This document shows, piece after piece, positions 34,640-42,990 of a stretch of DNA of 64,000 nucleotides (position 1 is the stretch's first letter; each line of letters opens with the position of its first letter). The stretch is from Sphingobium trunci (lineage in GTDB: Bacteria; Pseudomonadota; Alphaproteobacteria; Sphingomonadales; Sphingomonadaceae): contig NZ_JAKUJY010000014.1 of assembly GCF_022664535.1 (NCBI RefSeq), positions 1 through 64,000 of the forward strand, in the 5' to 3' direction. The notes under the pieces are model-generated. The model saw nothing but the letters and a program-made list of their open reading frames with translations. It had not been told where the DNA came from and did no database searches. The position numbers and the translations under genes are program-made.

Positions 34640-35902
34640 TCAGCGGCGCAATCCGCGCGTCAGCATCTCCGCGCCCCGCTTCAGCAGTTCGGGACCAGGC
34701 GTCGGCAGCACGACCGGTCCATGCTCGCGCGAGGGCAGAATGATGGTCGCGCTGCCCGCCGTGGTCTGTTCGCCATTCTGGTTTTCAGCGCGCAGGGCCA
34801 GCTTCACGAACGGGCGGCCGTCCTCTATGCCTTTCTCGACCACTTCGCCCTTGCAGACCTGCAGATCGCCCAGGAAATTGAACCGGCGCAGTTCGACGCT
34901 GTAGCGCCAGAGCCAGGCATCGTCCCCCATCCAGTTGGTCGCCAGATGGATCAGCCAGGCGAAGCGCAGGATCGCATAGTCATAGCCGGTCGGCAGGCCC
35001 AGATCCTGTGCCCGGCTTTCGTCCCAATGGACGCGCTGCGCCACCTGGGGCACGCCCCAGCGGTCATTGGTGTAGAAGGCGGGCATCCGGCGGCGCGCCT
35101 TCCATCCATAGCGCAGCGGCCCGATATCATAGCCGTCCGCCATGCCGGTCGCGATATGGCGCGAGATCAGGTCCACCATCGTCAGCGGCCCCTTGGCGAT
35201 GGGCGTCAGTTCCTGACCCGGCTCGACATCCTCCCACCAGCGCGGTTCGGCGCCGCGGATGACCTCCGCCGCGTAGATTTCATCGATGCGCGCTATGTCG
35301 TCGGGCGTGTAGCTGTGCCGTTCGACATTCTTGTATTTGCCCGCCTCCTTCGATCCCCGGCGCTCGGCATTGACGGCGGAGGTTTCGCGCATCGCGATGG
35401 GCAGGCCCGCCCGGTCCACGAACAGCGAGCGATAGCTGTCGATCACGCTGCGGCCGCCGGAGAAGCTCGACACCTTCTCCTCGATCGCCGAGGTGATATA
35501 TTCCTCATAGGCGACGTCGCCGGGGAATACAGGACGGAAGAAGGTCCAGTCCGTGCCAGCCAGATATTTGCCCACGCCGCGGAACAGCCCCTTGAAGAGC
35601 GGCTTCACCTCAGGCGAATATTCGGTGGTTTCGTTGATGCCCATGGTCTGGACATAGAGCGGATGGGCGATCAGGCCGCGCCAGCGCGTACCGCGCGCAT
35701 AGTCGGGATCGTGCCAGAGGGGATTGTCGTCGCCCGCCAGCCCGAACGCGAAGTGGCGCATCGTGTCGGCGGTGGCCTCCATGTTGAAGGTCGGCGTGTG
35801 CCGCTTCTGCGGAATGCCGATCTGCTTGCGCGCCCGCTCGATGTCCGCGTCGGTGATCTTGCCGTCGATATCCAGCGACTTTTGCGGTTCCACGTCTGCC
35901 AT
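34640..35902 (-). CDS. Double-hotdog MaoC-like dehydratase
   Basis: Protein of 420 residues with two hotdog-like halves, resembling FAS1-type dehydratase/MaoC fusions. The N-terminal part has MRHFAFGLAGDDNPLWHDPDYA, the (R)-hydratase-like A-x2-x-GDxNPxH pattern, and GLIAHPLYVQTM. The C-terminal part has VDLISRHIATG, LPTGYDYAILRFAWLIHLATNWMGDD and FNFLGDLQVCKGEV. Such proteins hydrate enoyl-CoA thioesters in steroid and polyketide pathways. It is the first gene of its operon, with AGGAAAGG before ATG 35902, and lies 86 bp after a LysR gene on the same strand. Confidence 0.82.
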   Translation of the reverse strand: MADVEPQKSLDIDGKITDADIERARKQIGIPQKRHTPTFNMEATADTMRHFAFGLAGDDNPLWHDPDYARGTRWRGLIAHPLYVQTMGINETTEYSPEVKPLFKGLFRGVGKYLAGTDWTFFRPVFPGDVAYEEYITSAIEEKVSSFSGGRSVIDSYRSLFVDRAGLPIAMRETSAVNAERRGSKEAGKYKNVERHSYTPDDIARIDEIYAAEVIRGAEPRWWEDVEPGQELTPIAKGPLTMVDLISRHIATGMADGYDIGPLRYGWKARRRMPAFYTNDRWGVPQVAQRVHWDESRAQDLGLPTGYDYAILRFAWLIHLATNWMGDDAWLWRYSVELRRFNFLGDLQVCKGEVVEKGIEDGRPFVKLALRAENQNGEQTTAGSATIILPSREHGPVVLPTPGPELLKRGAEMLTRGLRR

Positions 35903-35988
35903 CCAAAGATCCTTTCCTTGGGGAAAGCTCTAATTCCCCCGGCCGATGGCTGACCAAGGGCGTTAGCCCGGCCATTCATGTGCTATCG

Positions 35989-36948
35989 TCATAACTGCAC
36001 CTGCCCGGCCGCATCGTCATATTCCAGCCCCTCCTGCGGGGCGGGCTGGCCGATGCCATGTTCGATGGTGATCTGCCGCGCCAGATTCCAGAAATGATCC
36101 AGCAGGCCGCGCTCCGTTTCGCGATGCCGGCACAGGGCGTAGCGGACCGGGGAAAAGGCATCCGACAGCGGGACGACGGAAAAATCGGGGCCGGGCAGCG
36201 CCTCGCTGTAGGGATAGCCGATGCTGACCAGCGCCAGCCTTTCCGTGCGGGCGTAGAAGGGCAGCGCCACGCTGCCTTCCGACACTACATGGGTTTCGGC
36301 ACCGGCGTCGGTGAAGGGCGCATAGATGGTGGAATGGATCTTCGGATTGAGCTTGGGATCAGTCACCGCGATCTTCAGACCGGCCACCTGGTCGGGGGTG
36401 ATACTGTCCATACTGGCCAGCGGATGTTCGGACGGCACGAAAAGCACCGGCCTGCTTTCATGGATCGTCAGATATTCGAATTCGGCGCAATCGAAGGGTT
36501 CGGGCAGGATCGCGGCGTCGATCAGATGGCTGCGCAGCTTGGAGATCAGACGCGGCGTATAATGGTTCGAAATGATCAGGTTCGCGCGCGGATAGCGTTT
36601 GGAAAAACTCTCGAACAGGCTGTTCTTCACTGGAATCCAGAAAGAGGACGGCTGGACCCCGACCAGCAGTTCCGCCTCATGATCGTGGCGCAGCATCCGC
36701 ATGGTCTGCTTGCAGCGGTCCACCACCTCGGCCAGTTCATGCGCCTGGGGCAGCAGCCGCTTGCCCTCCGGCGTCAGCTTGACGCTGCGGGTGGTGCGAA
36801 CGAACAGTTGCAGGCCAAGCTGGTTTTCCAACTGCTGTATCTGCCGCGAAAGCCAGGGCTGATCCACTCTCAGTCGCCGGGCGGCCTTGCTGAACGACAG
36901 TTCCTCGGCGACGATAGCGAACCTTACAAGTCTCTCCAAATCGGACAT
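35989..36948 (-). CDS. LysR family transcriptional regulator
   Basis: LysR-type regulator of 319 residues. The winged HTH occupies residues 1-60 (VRFAIVAEELSFSKAARRLRVDQPWLSRQIQQLENQLGLQLFVRT). The co-inducer domain follows, with VGVQPSSFWIPVKNS and the PVLFVPSEHPLAS segment. It lies just upstream of the double-hotdog operon and downstream of the iac operon, on the same strand as both, so it could control either; the former is closer. Confidence 0.9.
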   Translation of the reverse strand: MSDLERLVRFAIVAEELSFSKAARRLRVDQPWLSRQIQQLENQLGLQLFVRTTRSVKLTPEGKRLLPQAHELAEVVDRCKQTMRMLRHDHEAELLVGVQPSSFWIPVKNSLFESFSKRYPRANLIISNHYTPRLISKLRSHLIDAAILPEPFDCAEFEYLTIHESRPVLFVPSEHPLASMDSITPDQVAGLKIAVTDPKLNPKIHSTIYAPFTDAGAETHVVSEGSVALPFYARTERLALVSIGYPYSEALPGPDFSVVPLSDAFSPVRYALCRHRETERGLLDHFWNLARQITIEHGIGQPAPQEGLEYDDAAGQVQL

Positions 36949-37097
36949 CCCATCCTATCCCCTGTGTCGTTTGTCAGTCAGGCCGGACATACCGCCTGTA
37001 TCGACTTCCTCGCCAGCAATCTTGCGGAAGCTATCCGGACGGAGGGACAGTGTCCATGGACCGCTTGGGGGTTTTGCAACTTCAAGGGGTTAGTCGG

Positions 37098-37892
37098 TCA
37101 GGTCCGGCCAATGGGCACCGTCAGGCAGGCGATCCGGCCGAAGGCGCCGAAATCCGCGGTGCAGCGTTGCCCCACCCGGACCCGGTGCATTCCGGTCACC
37201 GCGCCCGTCGAGACGAACTGCCCGGCTGTGAGCGGAAAGCCAAGCCTGGCGCACTGGTCAAGGGCAAAGGCGAATGCAGCCAGCGGTCCTCCCGGCAGGT
37301 CGGCGGCCGACGCGCTGCGCACCGGAATGCCGTCGATGCTGGTGGAGCAGGTCATGGCGCGCGGGTCGTCAAGCGCAGCGAGTGGAATGTCCGGGCCGAA
37401 GATCTGGCCGTTATTGTTGCCGAAATCGGCGATGGAGGCCAATGAATCGAGGTCCGGCATGGCCGCGAGCGGACTGCCGGCGACCTCCACGCCGATCCGG
37501 ACAGTGCCGATTAGGCGGCGCGCGCGGCCGGTGTCGAAGCCTGCATCCTGCAATGGCTGATCCGCATGCGCGACCATGACATATTCGGCTTCGAACGCTG
37601 CCGACCCACCGACGAAAACCGGGAAATCGGCCTCCTTGCCCTTGTCCAGCCGCGCCACCGAAGCGGCGAATACCGGCCCGACGAAACGGTCCAAGCCGAA
37701 CCGGGCGGCCAGCGCCGGGCTGAGGCGCCGGACCTTCCACCCGGCGATCGCGTCGGGCCAAAGGGCGATGGCGGCGCGCTGGATCGCATAGGCATCGTCG
37801 AGGTTGGAGGGCAGCAATCCTGGAAAGCTCGCCAAGCCGTGCCCATTCTGGCGGGCGGCCACGAAGCGGGCTGCGATCCCGGCCGCCGGCAT
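37098..37892 (-). CDS. 2-keto-4-pentenoate hydratase-like protein at the end of the iac operon
   Basis: 264-residue member of the MhpD/fumarylacetoacetase-fold hydratase/decarboxylase group. Start 37892 (MPAAGIAARFVAARQNG) follows the iacG stop by one base. Family features are AYAIQRAAIALWPDAIAGWKV, FVGGSAAFEAEYVMVAHADQP (metal-binding E-x-E-like region), ADFGNNNGQIFGPDIPL, and TGAVTGMHRVRVGQ near the end. Such enzymes hydrate 2-hydroxypentadienoate in meta-cleavage of catechol, the end product of the known Iac pathway. It is not part of the iac set I know, so this position is notable. A different hydrolytic role is possible. Confidence 0.8.
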   Translation of the reverse strand: MPAAGIAARFVAARQNGHGLASFPGLLPSNLDDAYAIQRAAIALWPDAIAGWKVRRLSPALAARFGLDRFVGPVFAASVARLDKGKEADFPVFVGGSAAFEAEYVMVAHADQPLQDAGFDTGRARRLIGTVRIGVEVAGSPLAAMPDLDSLASIADFGNNNGQIFGPDIPLAALDDPRAMTCSTSIDGIPVRSASAADLPGGPLAAFAFALDQCARLGFPLTAGQFVSTGAVTGMHRVRVGQRCTADFGAFGRIACLTVPIGRT

Positions 37893-37893
37893 G

Positions 37894-38388
37894 TCAGGCA
37901 ACCGCCCGCATCGGCAGCGCGTGATATCGGCGATCGAAATAGACCAGTCCCGGCTCGTCTCCACCCAACAGCAAATGTTCGACTTCGCACAGGAATATGC
38001 TGTGGCTGCCCATCTCCGTCGTCGAATGCACGGTGCAGCCAAAAGCCGCCAACGCACCGGTCAGTGCCGGGACGCCATGGTCCAGCATGGTCCAGTCCGC
38101 CATGGCGAAGCGCGTTTCCATGTCGAGCGTCCTGTTCGCGAAGATGGAAGACAGCGCTTCCTGCGTGCCGGACAGCACATTCACGGTCAGGCGGCCATTA
38201 TCCTTCAGCATGGCGTGCATCCGCGCAGAACGGTTCACGCACAGCAGCAGCGAGGCCGGGCTGTCGCTGACGCTGCATACGGCCGATACGGTCATGCCGT
38301 GGCGGCCCGCCGGACCGTCGGTGACGATGATGTTCACCGCCGCACCCAGCCGCGCCATGGCGGCGCGAAAATCCTGCGTATTGATCAT
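37894..38388 (-). CDS. iacG: Flavin reductase of the IAA catabolic operon
   Basis: Flavin reductase (FlaRed/HpaC-like) of 164 residues. It would supply reduced flavin to the monooxygenase IacA. Recognisable parts are FRAAMARLGAAVNIIVTDGPAGRHGMTVSAVCSVSDSPASLLLCVNRSARMHAML and the C-terminal GGDEPGLVYFDRRYHALP. It follows iacE by 4 bp; in the known order iacHABICDEFG a ferredoxin-reductase gene, iacF, would lie between them, and it is missing here. Confidence 0.87.
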   Translation of the reverse strand: MINTQDFRAAMARLGAAVNIIVTDGPAGRHGMTVSAVCSVSDSPASLLLCVNRSARMHAMLKDNGRLTVNVLSGTQEALSSIFANRTLDMETRFAMADWTMLDHGVPALTGALAAFGCTVHSTTEMGSHSIFLCEVEHLLLGGDEPGLVYFDRRYHALPMRAVA

Positions 38389-38392
38389 GGTC

Positions 38393-39133
38393 CTACCGCA
38401 TCAGCAGGCCGCCATTGATGTCCCAGACGGCACCATTGGCGAAGGCGGCCTCGGGCGAGGCCAGATGGACGGCGGTCGAGGCCACGAAATCGGGCGACCC
38501 CAGATGCTGGACGGGAATGCCGGCGACGATGCCCTCCAGCCTGTCCACCGGCACCAGCGCACGCACCGACGGCAGATCGAGCGGCCCCGGCGCGATCGCG
38601 TTTACGGTGATCCCGAACGGGGCAAGGTCGCGCGCGAACACCTTGGTCAGGGTGATGATGCCGCCCTTGGACGCCGCATAGTGCGCGCCCGTCGCCGTCC
38701 CGCCATTCTGCCCCGCGAGCGAGGCGATGTTGACGATGCGGCCATGGCCCTGATCCTTGAAGGTACGGCCCAAGACCTGGCAGCCGATGAAGGTGCCGCG
38801 CAGATTGACGGCCAGCACCTTGTCGAACTCGTCCGGGCTGATCTCCAGCACCGGGCGGACGATGGTGACGACGGCGTTGTTGACCAGCGCCTCCACCGAT
38901 CCCCATGCCTCCACCAGGCGGTCGCGCGCCGCCTCGAACGCGGCCTGATCGCGCACGTCGAGCGTCAGGCCGAGCGCCGTCCCGCCGCTCGCGTCCAGTT
39001 CCTGCGCCAGCGCCTGCGCGGCAGCGCCGTCGATGTCGGAAACGCCGACATGATAGCCCGCCGCATGGAAGGCGCGGGCGATCGCAGCGCCCAACCCCTG
39101 CGAGGCGCCCGTGATCAGGACAGACCGCCTCAC
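38393..39133 (-). CDS. iacE: Short-chain dehydrogenase IacE
   Basis: Classical SDR, 246 residues: VLITGASQGLGAAIAR for NAD(P), VNNAVVTIVRP, and the active site IASLAGQNGGTATGAHYAASKGG with Tyr-x3-Lys. In the proposed Iac route it converts an indole-derived intermediate such as 2-hydroxy-IAA toward 3-hydroxy-2-oxo-IAA; the exact step is known only from other bacteria. ATG 39133 overlaps the iacD stop (ATGA). Gene name rests on position in the operon as well as sequence. Confidence 0.85.
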   Translation of the reverse strand: MRRSVLITGASQGLGAAIARAFHAAGYHVGVSDIDGAAAQALAQELDASGGTALGLTLDVRDQAAFEAARDRLVEAWGSVEALVNNAVVTIVRPVLEISPDEFDKVLAVNLRGTFIGCQVLGRTFKDQGHGRIVNIASLAGQNGGTATGAHYAASKGGIITLTKVFARDLAPFGITVNAIAPGPLDLPSVRALVPVDRLEGIVAGIPVQHLGSPDFVASTAVHLASPEAAFANGAVWDINGGLLMR

Positions 39134-39651
39134 AGCAGATATCCGATGCCGAACTGGAAATCGTCGGCATTGATGAGGGTCACGACCTTCTCGTCGATGC
39201 GCAGCGAGCCATTCCCGGCCCGGACGATGCGATACCGCATGTCGGCGGGCAGGAAGCGCATATGCTCATATTTATACTCGGCCAGCATCTGCGCACCGCG
39301 CAGGGTGATCGATGTCTCATCCCGTGCCTCGACGACGAAGCGCGACACGGTGCGAACGGTGCGGGCGGGGGGCGCCGAGGACATGGAAAAGCCCGACAGC
39401 AGCCGCTTCACCCGCGCCTGGCGCATCTCCTGGTCGTCATAGACGATGTTGAGCGCGTCGGCATAATCGGCGTCGCGATCGACCGGGATGATATATTTGC
39501 CCGTTTCGGTCCAAAGCTTCAGCCATGGCTTGTAATCCAGCCGGTCGAGCATGTCCGCCTCCGCCCAGATGAAGGCAACGGCTTCCTCGAAAGTCGGTGC
39601 TTCGGTCTGCAAGTCCGTCACGACGCTTTTCTCCTCAAGGGCGATGCTCAT
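39130..39651 (-). CDS. iacD: Aromatic-ring hydroxylating dioxygenase beta subunit IacD
   Basis: Small subunit of the Rieske oxygenase, 173 residues from ATG 39651, which overlaps the iacC stop. Typical beta-subunit features are FIWAEADMLDRLDYKPWLKLWTETGKYIIPVD, the DALNIVYDDQEMRQARVKRLLSG region and the C-terminal RIVRAGNGSLRIDEKVVTL. It is structural and partners IacC; it acts on an oxindole-type intermediate on the way to catechol. Confidence 0.88.
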   Translation of the reverse strand: MSIALEEKSVVTDLQTEAPTFEEAVAFIWAEADMLDRLDYKPWLKLWTETGKYIIPVDRDADYADALNIVYDDQEMRQARVKRLLSGFSMSSAPPARTVRTVSRFVVEARDETSITLRGAQMLAEYKYEHMRFLPADMRYRIVRAGNGSLRIDEKVVTLINADDFQFGIGYLL

Positions 39652-40904
39652 GCGCTCATCATCCTCTTCCACATCTGATAGGCGGCGCGCATGCCGGTTT
39701 CGGCACTGACGTCGCCGGCATTATGGCCCGCCTCGGCCACGCCGTCGGGCGCATCGACGCCGCGGTTGAGCATGATCCAGAGGTCGTCGCCCGCCCGCGC
39801 GCCACGCTGGACCCGTTCCCAGCCCTCGGCATCGTCGGGGGTGCCGAAACCCATCGGTCCCTGGAAATGCTCGTGCAGCCGCAAGCGTGCCCGGTTGCCC
39901 GCCACCGGACCGCCGTCCATGCCGATCGCGACATGCGTGATCTCCGTCTCGTCCACCGTTACCGGGCGCAGGACGCGGAAGAAGGCCATCGAGCAGGCGA
40001 CATTGGGAAAGAGGTTGAGGTTGAAGCCCGAACCGCCGACCGCGCGGACGATCCTGCGAACCTGATCGTCGGGATAGCCCTCGTCGGCCAGTTCCTCCGC
40101 AAGGGCCGCGAAGCGATCGGGGATCGGGGCGTCCAGATTCTCTTCAAGGTCGATGAGATCGGGGATCATCACCATGACGCTGTGGCCATTGCCCAGATCC
40201 TCGACCCAGCCGCCCTGCCCCAGCACATCGAAGACATTTTCCGTCTCGGCGTCGAGACTGTCGAGGAAGGTCTTGTGGACGATCGGGAAATGATAGGCGT
40301 CGGTGGTGTTTTCGAGCTGAATCTTCCAGTTGCCGGGGAAGCGGAACCTGTGTTCGCCCAGCGTCTTGACCCCGAAACCGGCGCCCTGCTTCATGAACAG
40401 GTCGATCCATTTCCTCGCCGGGCCGAGAAAGTCGGCCAGCGGCTCGATATCCTGCTTGAAGGTCGCGAAGATCAGCCCGTGATATTCTTCCGTCCGCAGC
40501 GAGATCAGCGGAAATTCCGACGTGTCGAACGCCTCGTCATACCCCTTGGCATGGGGCACCTTGCGCAGCCTGCCGTCCACATCATAGCTCCAGCCATGAT
40601 AGGGGCAGACGAAGACGCTGGCCTTGCCCTTCTTCTTTTCGCAGACGCTCGCCGCACGGTGGCGGCAACGGTTGAGGAGGACATGGACCTTGCCCTCTCT
40701 GTCGCGCGTCACGATCACCGGCTGGCGACCGACCCACGACGTCTTAAAGCTGTTTTTCGCGGGCACGTCGCTGGCGTGGGCGACCCAGACCCATGTGCTG
40801 TTGAAGATGCGGTCCATCTCCTCCTCGAAGATGGCGGGATCCTTGTAGAGCGCGGTGTGGACGCGGTCGTCCTTTACCAGCGCGGCGAAATCAGTGCTGT
40901 TCAT
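39648..40904 (-). CDS. iacC: Rieske aromatic-ring hydroxylating dioxygenase alpha subunit IacC
   Basis: Catalytic large subunit, 418 residues. The Rieske [2Fe-2S] ligands are C80-x-H82 and C100-x2-H103 (LNRCRHRA, VCPYHGW). The mononuclear iron site is in TTDAYHFPIVHKTFLD with His205 and His210. In the Iac pathway it attacks the hydroxylated oxindole ring, leading to catechol after release of the side chain. It would need electrons from a reductase; iacF is not in this operon, so another ferredoxin/reductase must serve. Overlaps iacI upstream and iacD downstream. Confidence 0.9.
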   Translation of the reverse strand: MNSTDFAALVKDDRVHTALYKDPAIFEEEMDRIFNSTWVWVAHASDVPAKNSFKTSWVGRQPVIVTRDREGKVHVLLNRCRHRAASVCEKKKGKASVFVCPYHGWSYDVDGRLRKVPHAKGYDEAFDTSEFPLISLRTEEYHGLIFATFKQDIEPLADFLGPARKWIDLFMKQGAGFGVKTLGEHRFRFPGNWKIQLENTTDAYHFPIVHKTFLDSLDAETENVFDVLGQGGWVEDLGNGHSVMVMIPDLIDLEENLDAPIPDRFAALAEELADEGYPDDQVRRIVRAVGGSGFNLNLFPNVACSMAFFRVLRPVTVDETEITHVAIGMDGGPVAGNRARLRLHEHFQGPMGFGTPDDAEGWERVQRGARAGDDLWIMLNRGVDAPDGVAEAGHNAGDVSAETGMRAAYQMWKRMMSA

Positions 40905-41437
40905 GCGCCCTCCTCGGCGTCGTGATGGGGGACGGAAATGTCGGCCTCGTCATTCCAGGGGCCGACATCCCGGGAGAAGATATTTTCGGTCAGGAAACGC
41001 GACATGCGCCATGCGCCCTCCTCGAAAACACAGTCGATGCTGAGCGCCGCGCTGCGGAAATCGGAGCGGCCGTCGCGATAGGTCGACACCTGCAACATCA
41101 TCCAGCGGCCAGTGGCATGGCCTGCGTCCAAGACATCGATCGTCTCGGACGAAAGATAATGGCCGTTCATGCGGAAATGCGGCGGGTCAGTGTAGCTGGC
41201 GAGCATCGCGACGATGGCCTCGCGCCCCTGATGCCGCCCGAACGCCTTGCGGTAGCGCCCCTTGCCTTCCCACACGGCATCGCGGGCAAACAGGCCACCC
41301 AGACTATCCATCGGCGTCGACGGGCCCAGCGCGTCGCACAGACGGAAATAGTCCATCACCACGCGCCGGACCGCGCCCTCCGCTTCCAGCAATGCAACCC
41401 GCCGGCTCAGGATCGCAAGGGCGCTCTCGCCGGTCAT
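40901..41437 (-). CDS. iacI: SnoaL-like protein IacI
   Basis: Small NTF2/SnoaL-fold protein of 178 residues, of the type found in all iac clusters between iacB and iacC. Visible segments: VVMDYFRLCDALGPSTPMDSLGGLFARDAVWEGKGRY, EAIVAMLASYTDPPHFRMNGHYLSSETID and GRSDFRSAALSIDCVFEEGAWRMSRF. Its biochemical role is not established, although assistance to IacE-type chemistry has been suggested. Start overlaps the iacB stop (ATGA) and its stop overlaps the iacC start. Confidence 0.85.
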   Translation of the reverse strand: MTGESALAILSRRVALLEAEGAVRRVVMDYFRLCDALGPSTPMDSLGGLFARDAVWEGKGRYRKAFGRHQGREAIVAMLASYTDPPHFRMNGHYLSSETIDVLDAGHATGRWMMLQVSTYRDGRSDFRSAALSIDCVFEEGAWRMSRFLTENIFSRDVGPWNDEADISVPHHDAEEGA

Positions 41438-41796
41438 GCGGGGATGACCAGCTCCCGGCCGATCCGGGCCTCGACGCGCATATATTTCCAGAGGCGATGT
41501 TCGCCGACCTCGATGGTGCGGAACAGGTTGCAGGCAGCGACGGCGGTGGTGCGGTCAGGTACGTCCGCCAGGATGTAGAAAGTCCAGGGCCAGCCGTTGG
41601 GCGACGTGCCGACCATGGTTTCATCATCGTCCAGAGTGCCCAGCACGGTGACGCCCGGCAGGTCGCGAATGCCCTTCAGCATTGCGCCGGTGGCCGCCCA
41701 CACCCTGCCGATCTCGGCGGCGGGCAGGTCGAAGAAATTCTGGAGCACCGCGCCGCAGAAGAGGACGCGCAGGGGTTTGGCGGCTGGTTCGGTCAT
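41434..41796 (-). CDS. iacB: IacB, small protein of the IAA catabolic operon
   Basis: 120 residues with no known domain function, but recognisable as IacB by LKGIRDLPGVTVLGTLDDDETM, NGWPWTFYILADVPDR and ACNLFRTIEVGEHRLWKYMRVEAR. It probably has a ferredoxin-like dimeric fold. It lies between iacA and iacI as in other iac operons. No enzymatic residues can be assigned. Confidence 0.82.
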   Translation of the reverse strand: MTEPAAKPLRVLFCGAVLQNFFDLPAAEIGRVWAATGAMLKGIRDLPGVTVLGTLDDDETMVGTSPNGWPWTFYILADVPDRTTAVAACNLFRTIEVGEHRLWKYMRVEARIGRELVIPA

Positions 41797-41817
41797 GACA
41801 TGCGATCCTCTTGTCGA

Positions 41818-42990
41818 TCAGGGAAATCCGGGCGGGTTGTCGAGGCCGAGCAGCACCCGGCCGGCGCTGGCGAAGCTACCCTCGGACAGGAAGGCATGCT
41901 GCGCCACGACCATCGCATCATGGACATAGGCCGACAGCGGATGGTCATTGTAGATGCCGGTCGTGCCCGACAGCATGAAGGCGGTCTGGGCAACCTCGCA
42001 ACCGGCGCGCGCGACATGGCTGGAGGCGAGGCGCAAAAGGCCCGTCTGCTTGAGCGACGCCGTATCGCCCGCGCATAGCGTGGCCCAGACATCGTCGGTC
42101 GCCTCGTAGAAGAAGGCGCGGGCCGAGCGCAGTTTCGCTTCCGCCTTGGCGATCTCGCTCTGGACATAGGCACGGTCGGCCAGCACGGGCGCACCGGTGA
42201 TCGATGCGCGGCCGCCCGCCATTTGCGTAATCTCGTCCAGCGCGGCACGGGCGACGCCAACGCCAACGATCGCCAGCACCTGGGCGGCAAAGGCCATGGA
42301 GGGATAGCGGTAGAGCGGCGTGTCGAGGGTCGGCGCACCGCCCCGGATGAAAGTCCATGCCTCCGGCACGATCACGCCGTCGACCAGCAGATCGTGGCTG
42401 CCCGTGCCCTGAAGGCCGATCACGTCCCAATTGCGCTCGATCGTGACGGACGAGGCAGGCATGACCGCCATGCGGGGCAGGCCGCCCTTCTCGCCATCGA
42501 CCTTGACGCCGACGCCGATGATGTCCGCGCCGGTCGCGCCGCTGCCGAACTTCCAGCGGCCCGAAACCTTGAGGCCTCCTTCGACCTTCTCCGCGGCCTG
42601 CGGCGGGAAGAGCGCACCGGCGAAGATGACATCCGGGCCATCGGCATAGACCTTCGCCAGGGTCTCCTGGGGGAGCGAGGCAAGATACATGGACGACACG
42701 CCGAAGCTTGCCACCCAGCCGATCGAACCATCCGCTTCCGACAGCCGTTCGATCAGCCGGAGGAAGGTGGCGGGCGACGTTTCCATGCCACCATGGCGGG
42801 TCGATACCAGCGCCCGATAGACACCCAGCCGCCGCAATTCTGCGACGATGTCTGCCGGCAACTGGCCCAGGGCCGCGATTTCCCGCCGGCGCGCCCGAAA
42901 CGATGCAATCATCTCGTCGGGGACCGGCGCGATGCCGGAATCCTCTGGGGCGCTCGGCCCGGAAAGGGCACTCAACGCGTTCATCAGCAT
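41818..42990 (-). CDS. iacA: IacA, flavin-dependent indole-3-acetate monooxygenase (ACAD fold)
   Basis: 390-residue protein of the acyl-CoA dehydrogenase fold used as a reduced-flavin monooxygenase (group D-like), taken to hydroxylate the indole ring of IAA as the first step. Segments: EMIASFRARRREIAALGQLPADI, GSIGWVASFGVSSMYLASLP, GGLKVSGRWKFGSGATGADI, NWDVIGLQGTGSHDLLVDGVIVPEAW, and HPLSAYVHDAMVVAQHAFLSEG. This is the hydroxylase subgroup, without the QxHGGxG end of true ACADs. Reduced flavin would come from IacG. AAGGA lies before ATG 42990; ATG 42984 would give a TGATG overlap with iacH. Confidence 0.88.
   Translation of the reverse strand: MLMNALSALSGPSAPEDSGIAPVPDEMIASFRARRREIAALGQLPADIVAELRRLGVYRALVSTRHGGMETSPATFLRLIERLSEADGSIGWVASFGVSSMYLASLPQETLAKVYADGPDVIFAGALFPPQAAEKVEGGLKVSGRWKFGSGATGADIIGVGVKVDGEKGGLPRMAVMPASSVTIERNWDVIGLQGTGSHDLLVDGVIVPEAWTFIRGGAPTLDTPLYRYPSMAFAAQVLAIVGVGVARAALDEITQMAGGRASITGAPVLADRAYVQSEIAKAEAKLRSARAFFYEATDDVWATLCAGDTASLKQTGLLRLASSHVARAGCEVAQTAFMLSGTTGIYNDHPLSAYVHDAMVVAQHAFLSEGSFASAGRVLLGLDNPPGFP

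Noticed and set aside
37893-38057. N-terminal extension of the hydratase-like frame
   Set aside because: It lies inside iacG; the start one base after the iacG stop gives the normal family length.
41818-42990. iacA as an ordinary acyl-CoA dehydrogenase
   Set aside because: Lacks the ACAD C-terminal QxHGGxG region and sits with a flavin reductase and Rieske oxygenase; the monooxygenase assignment fits better.
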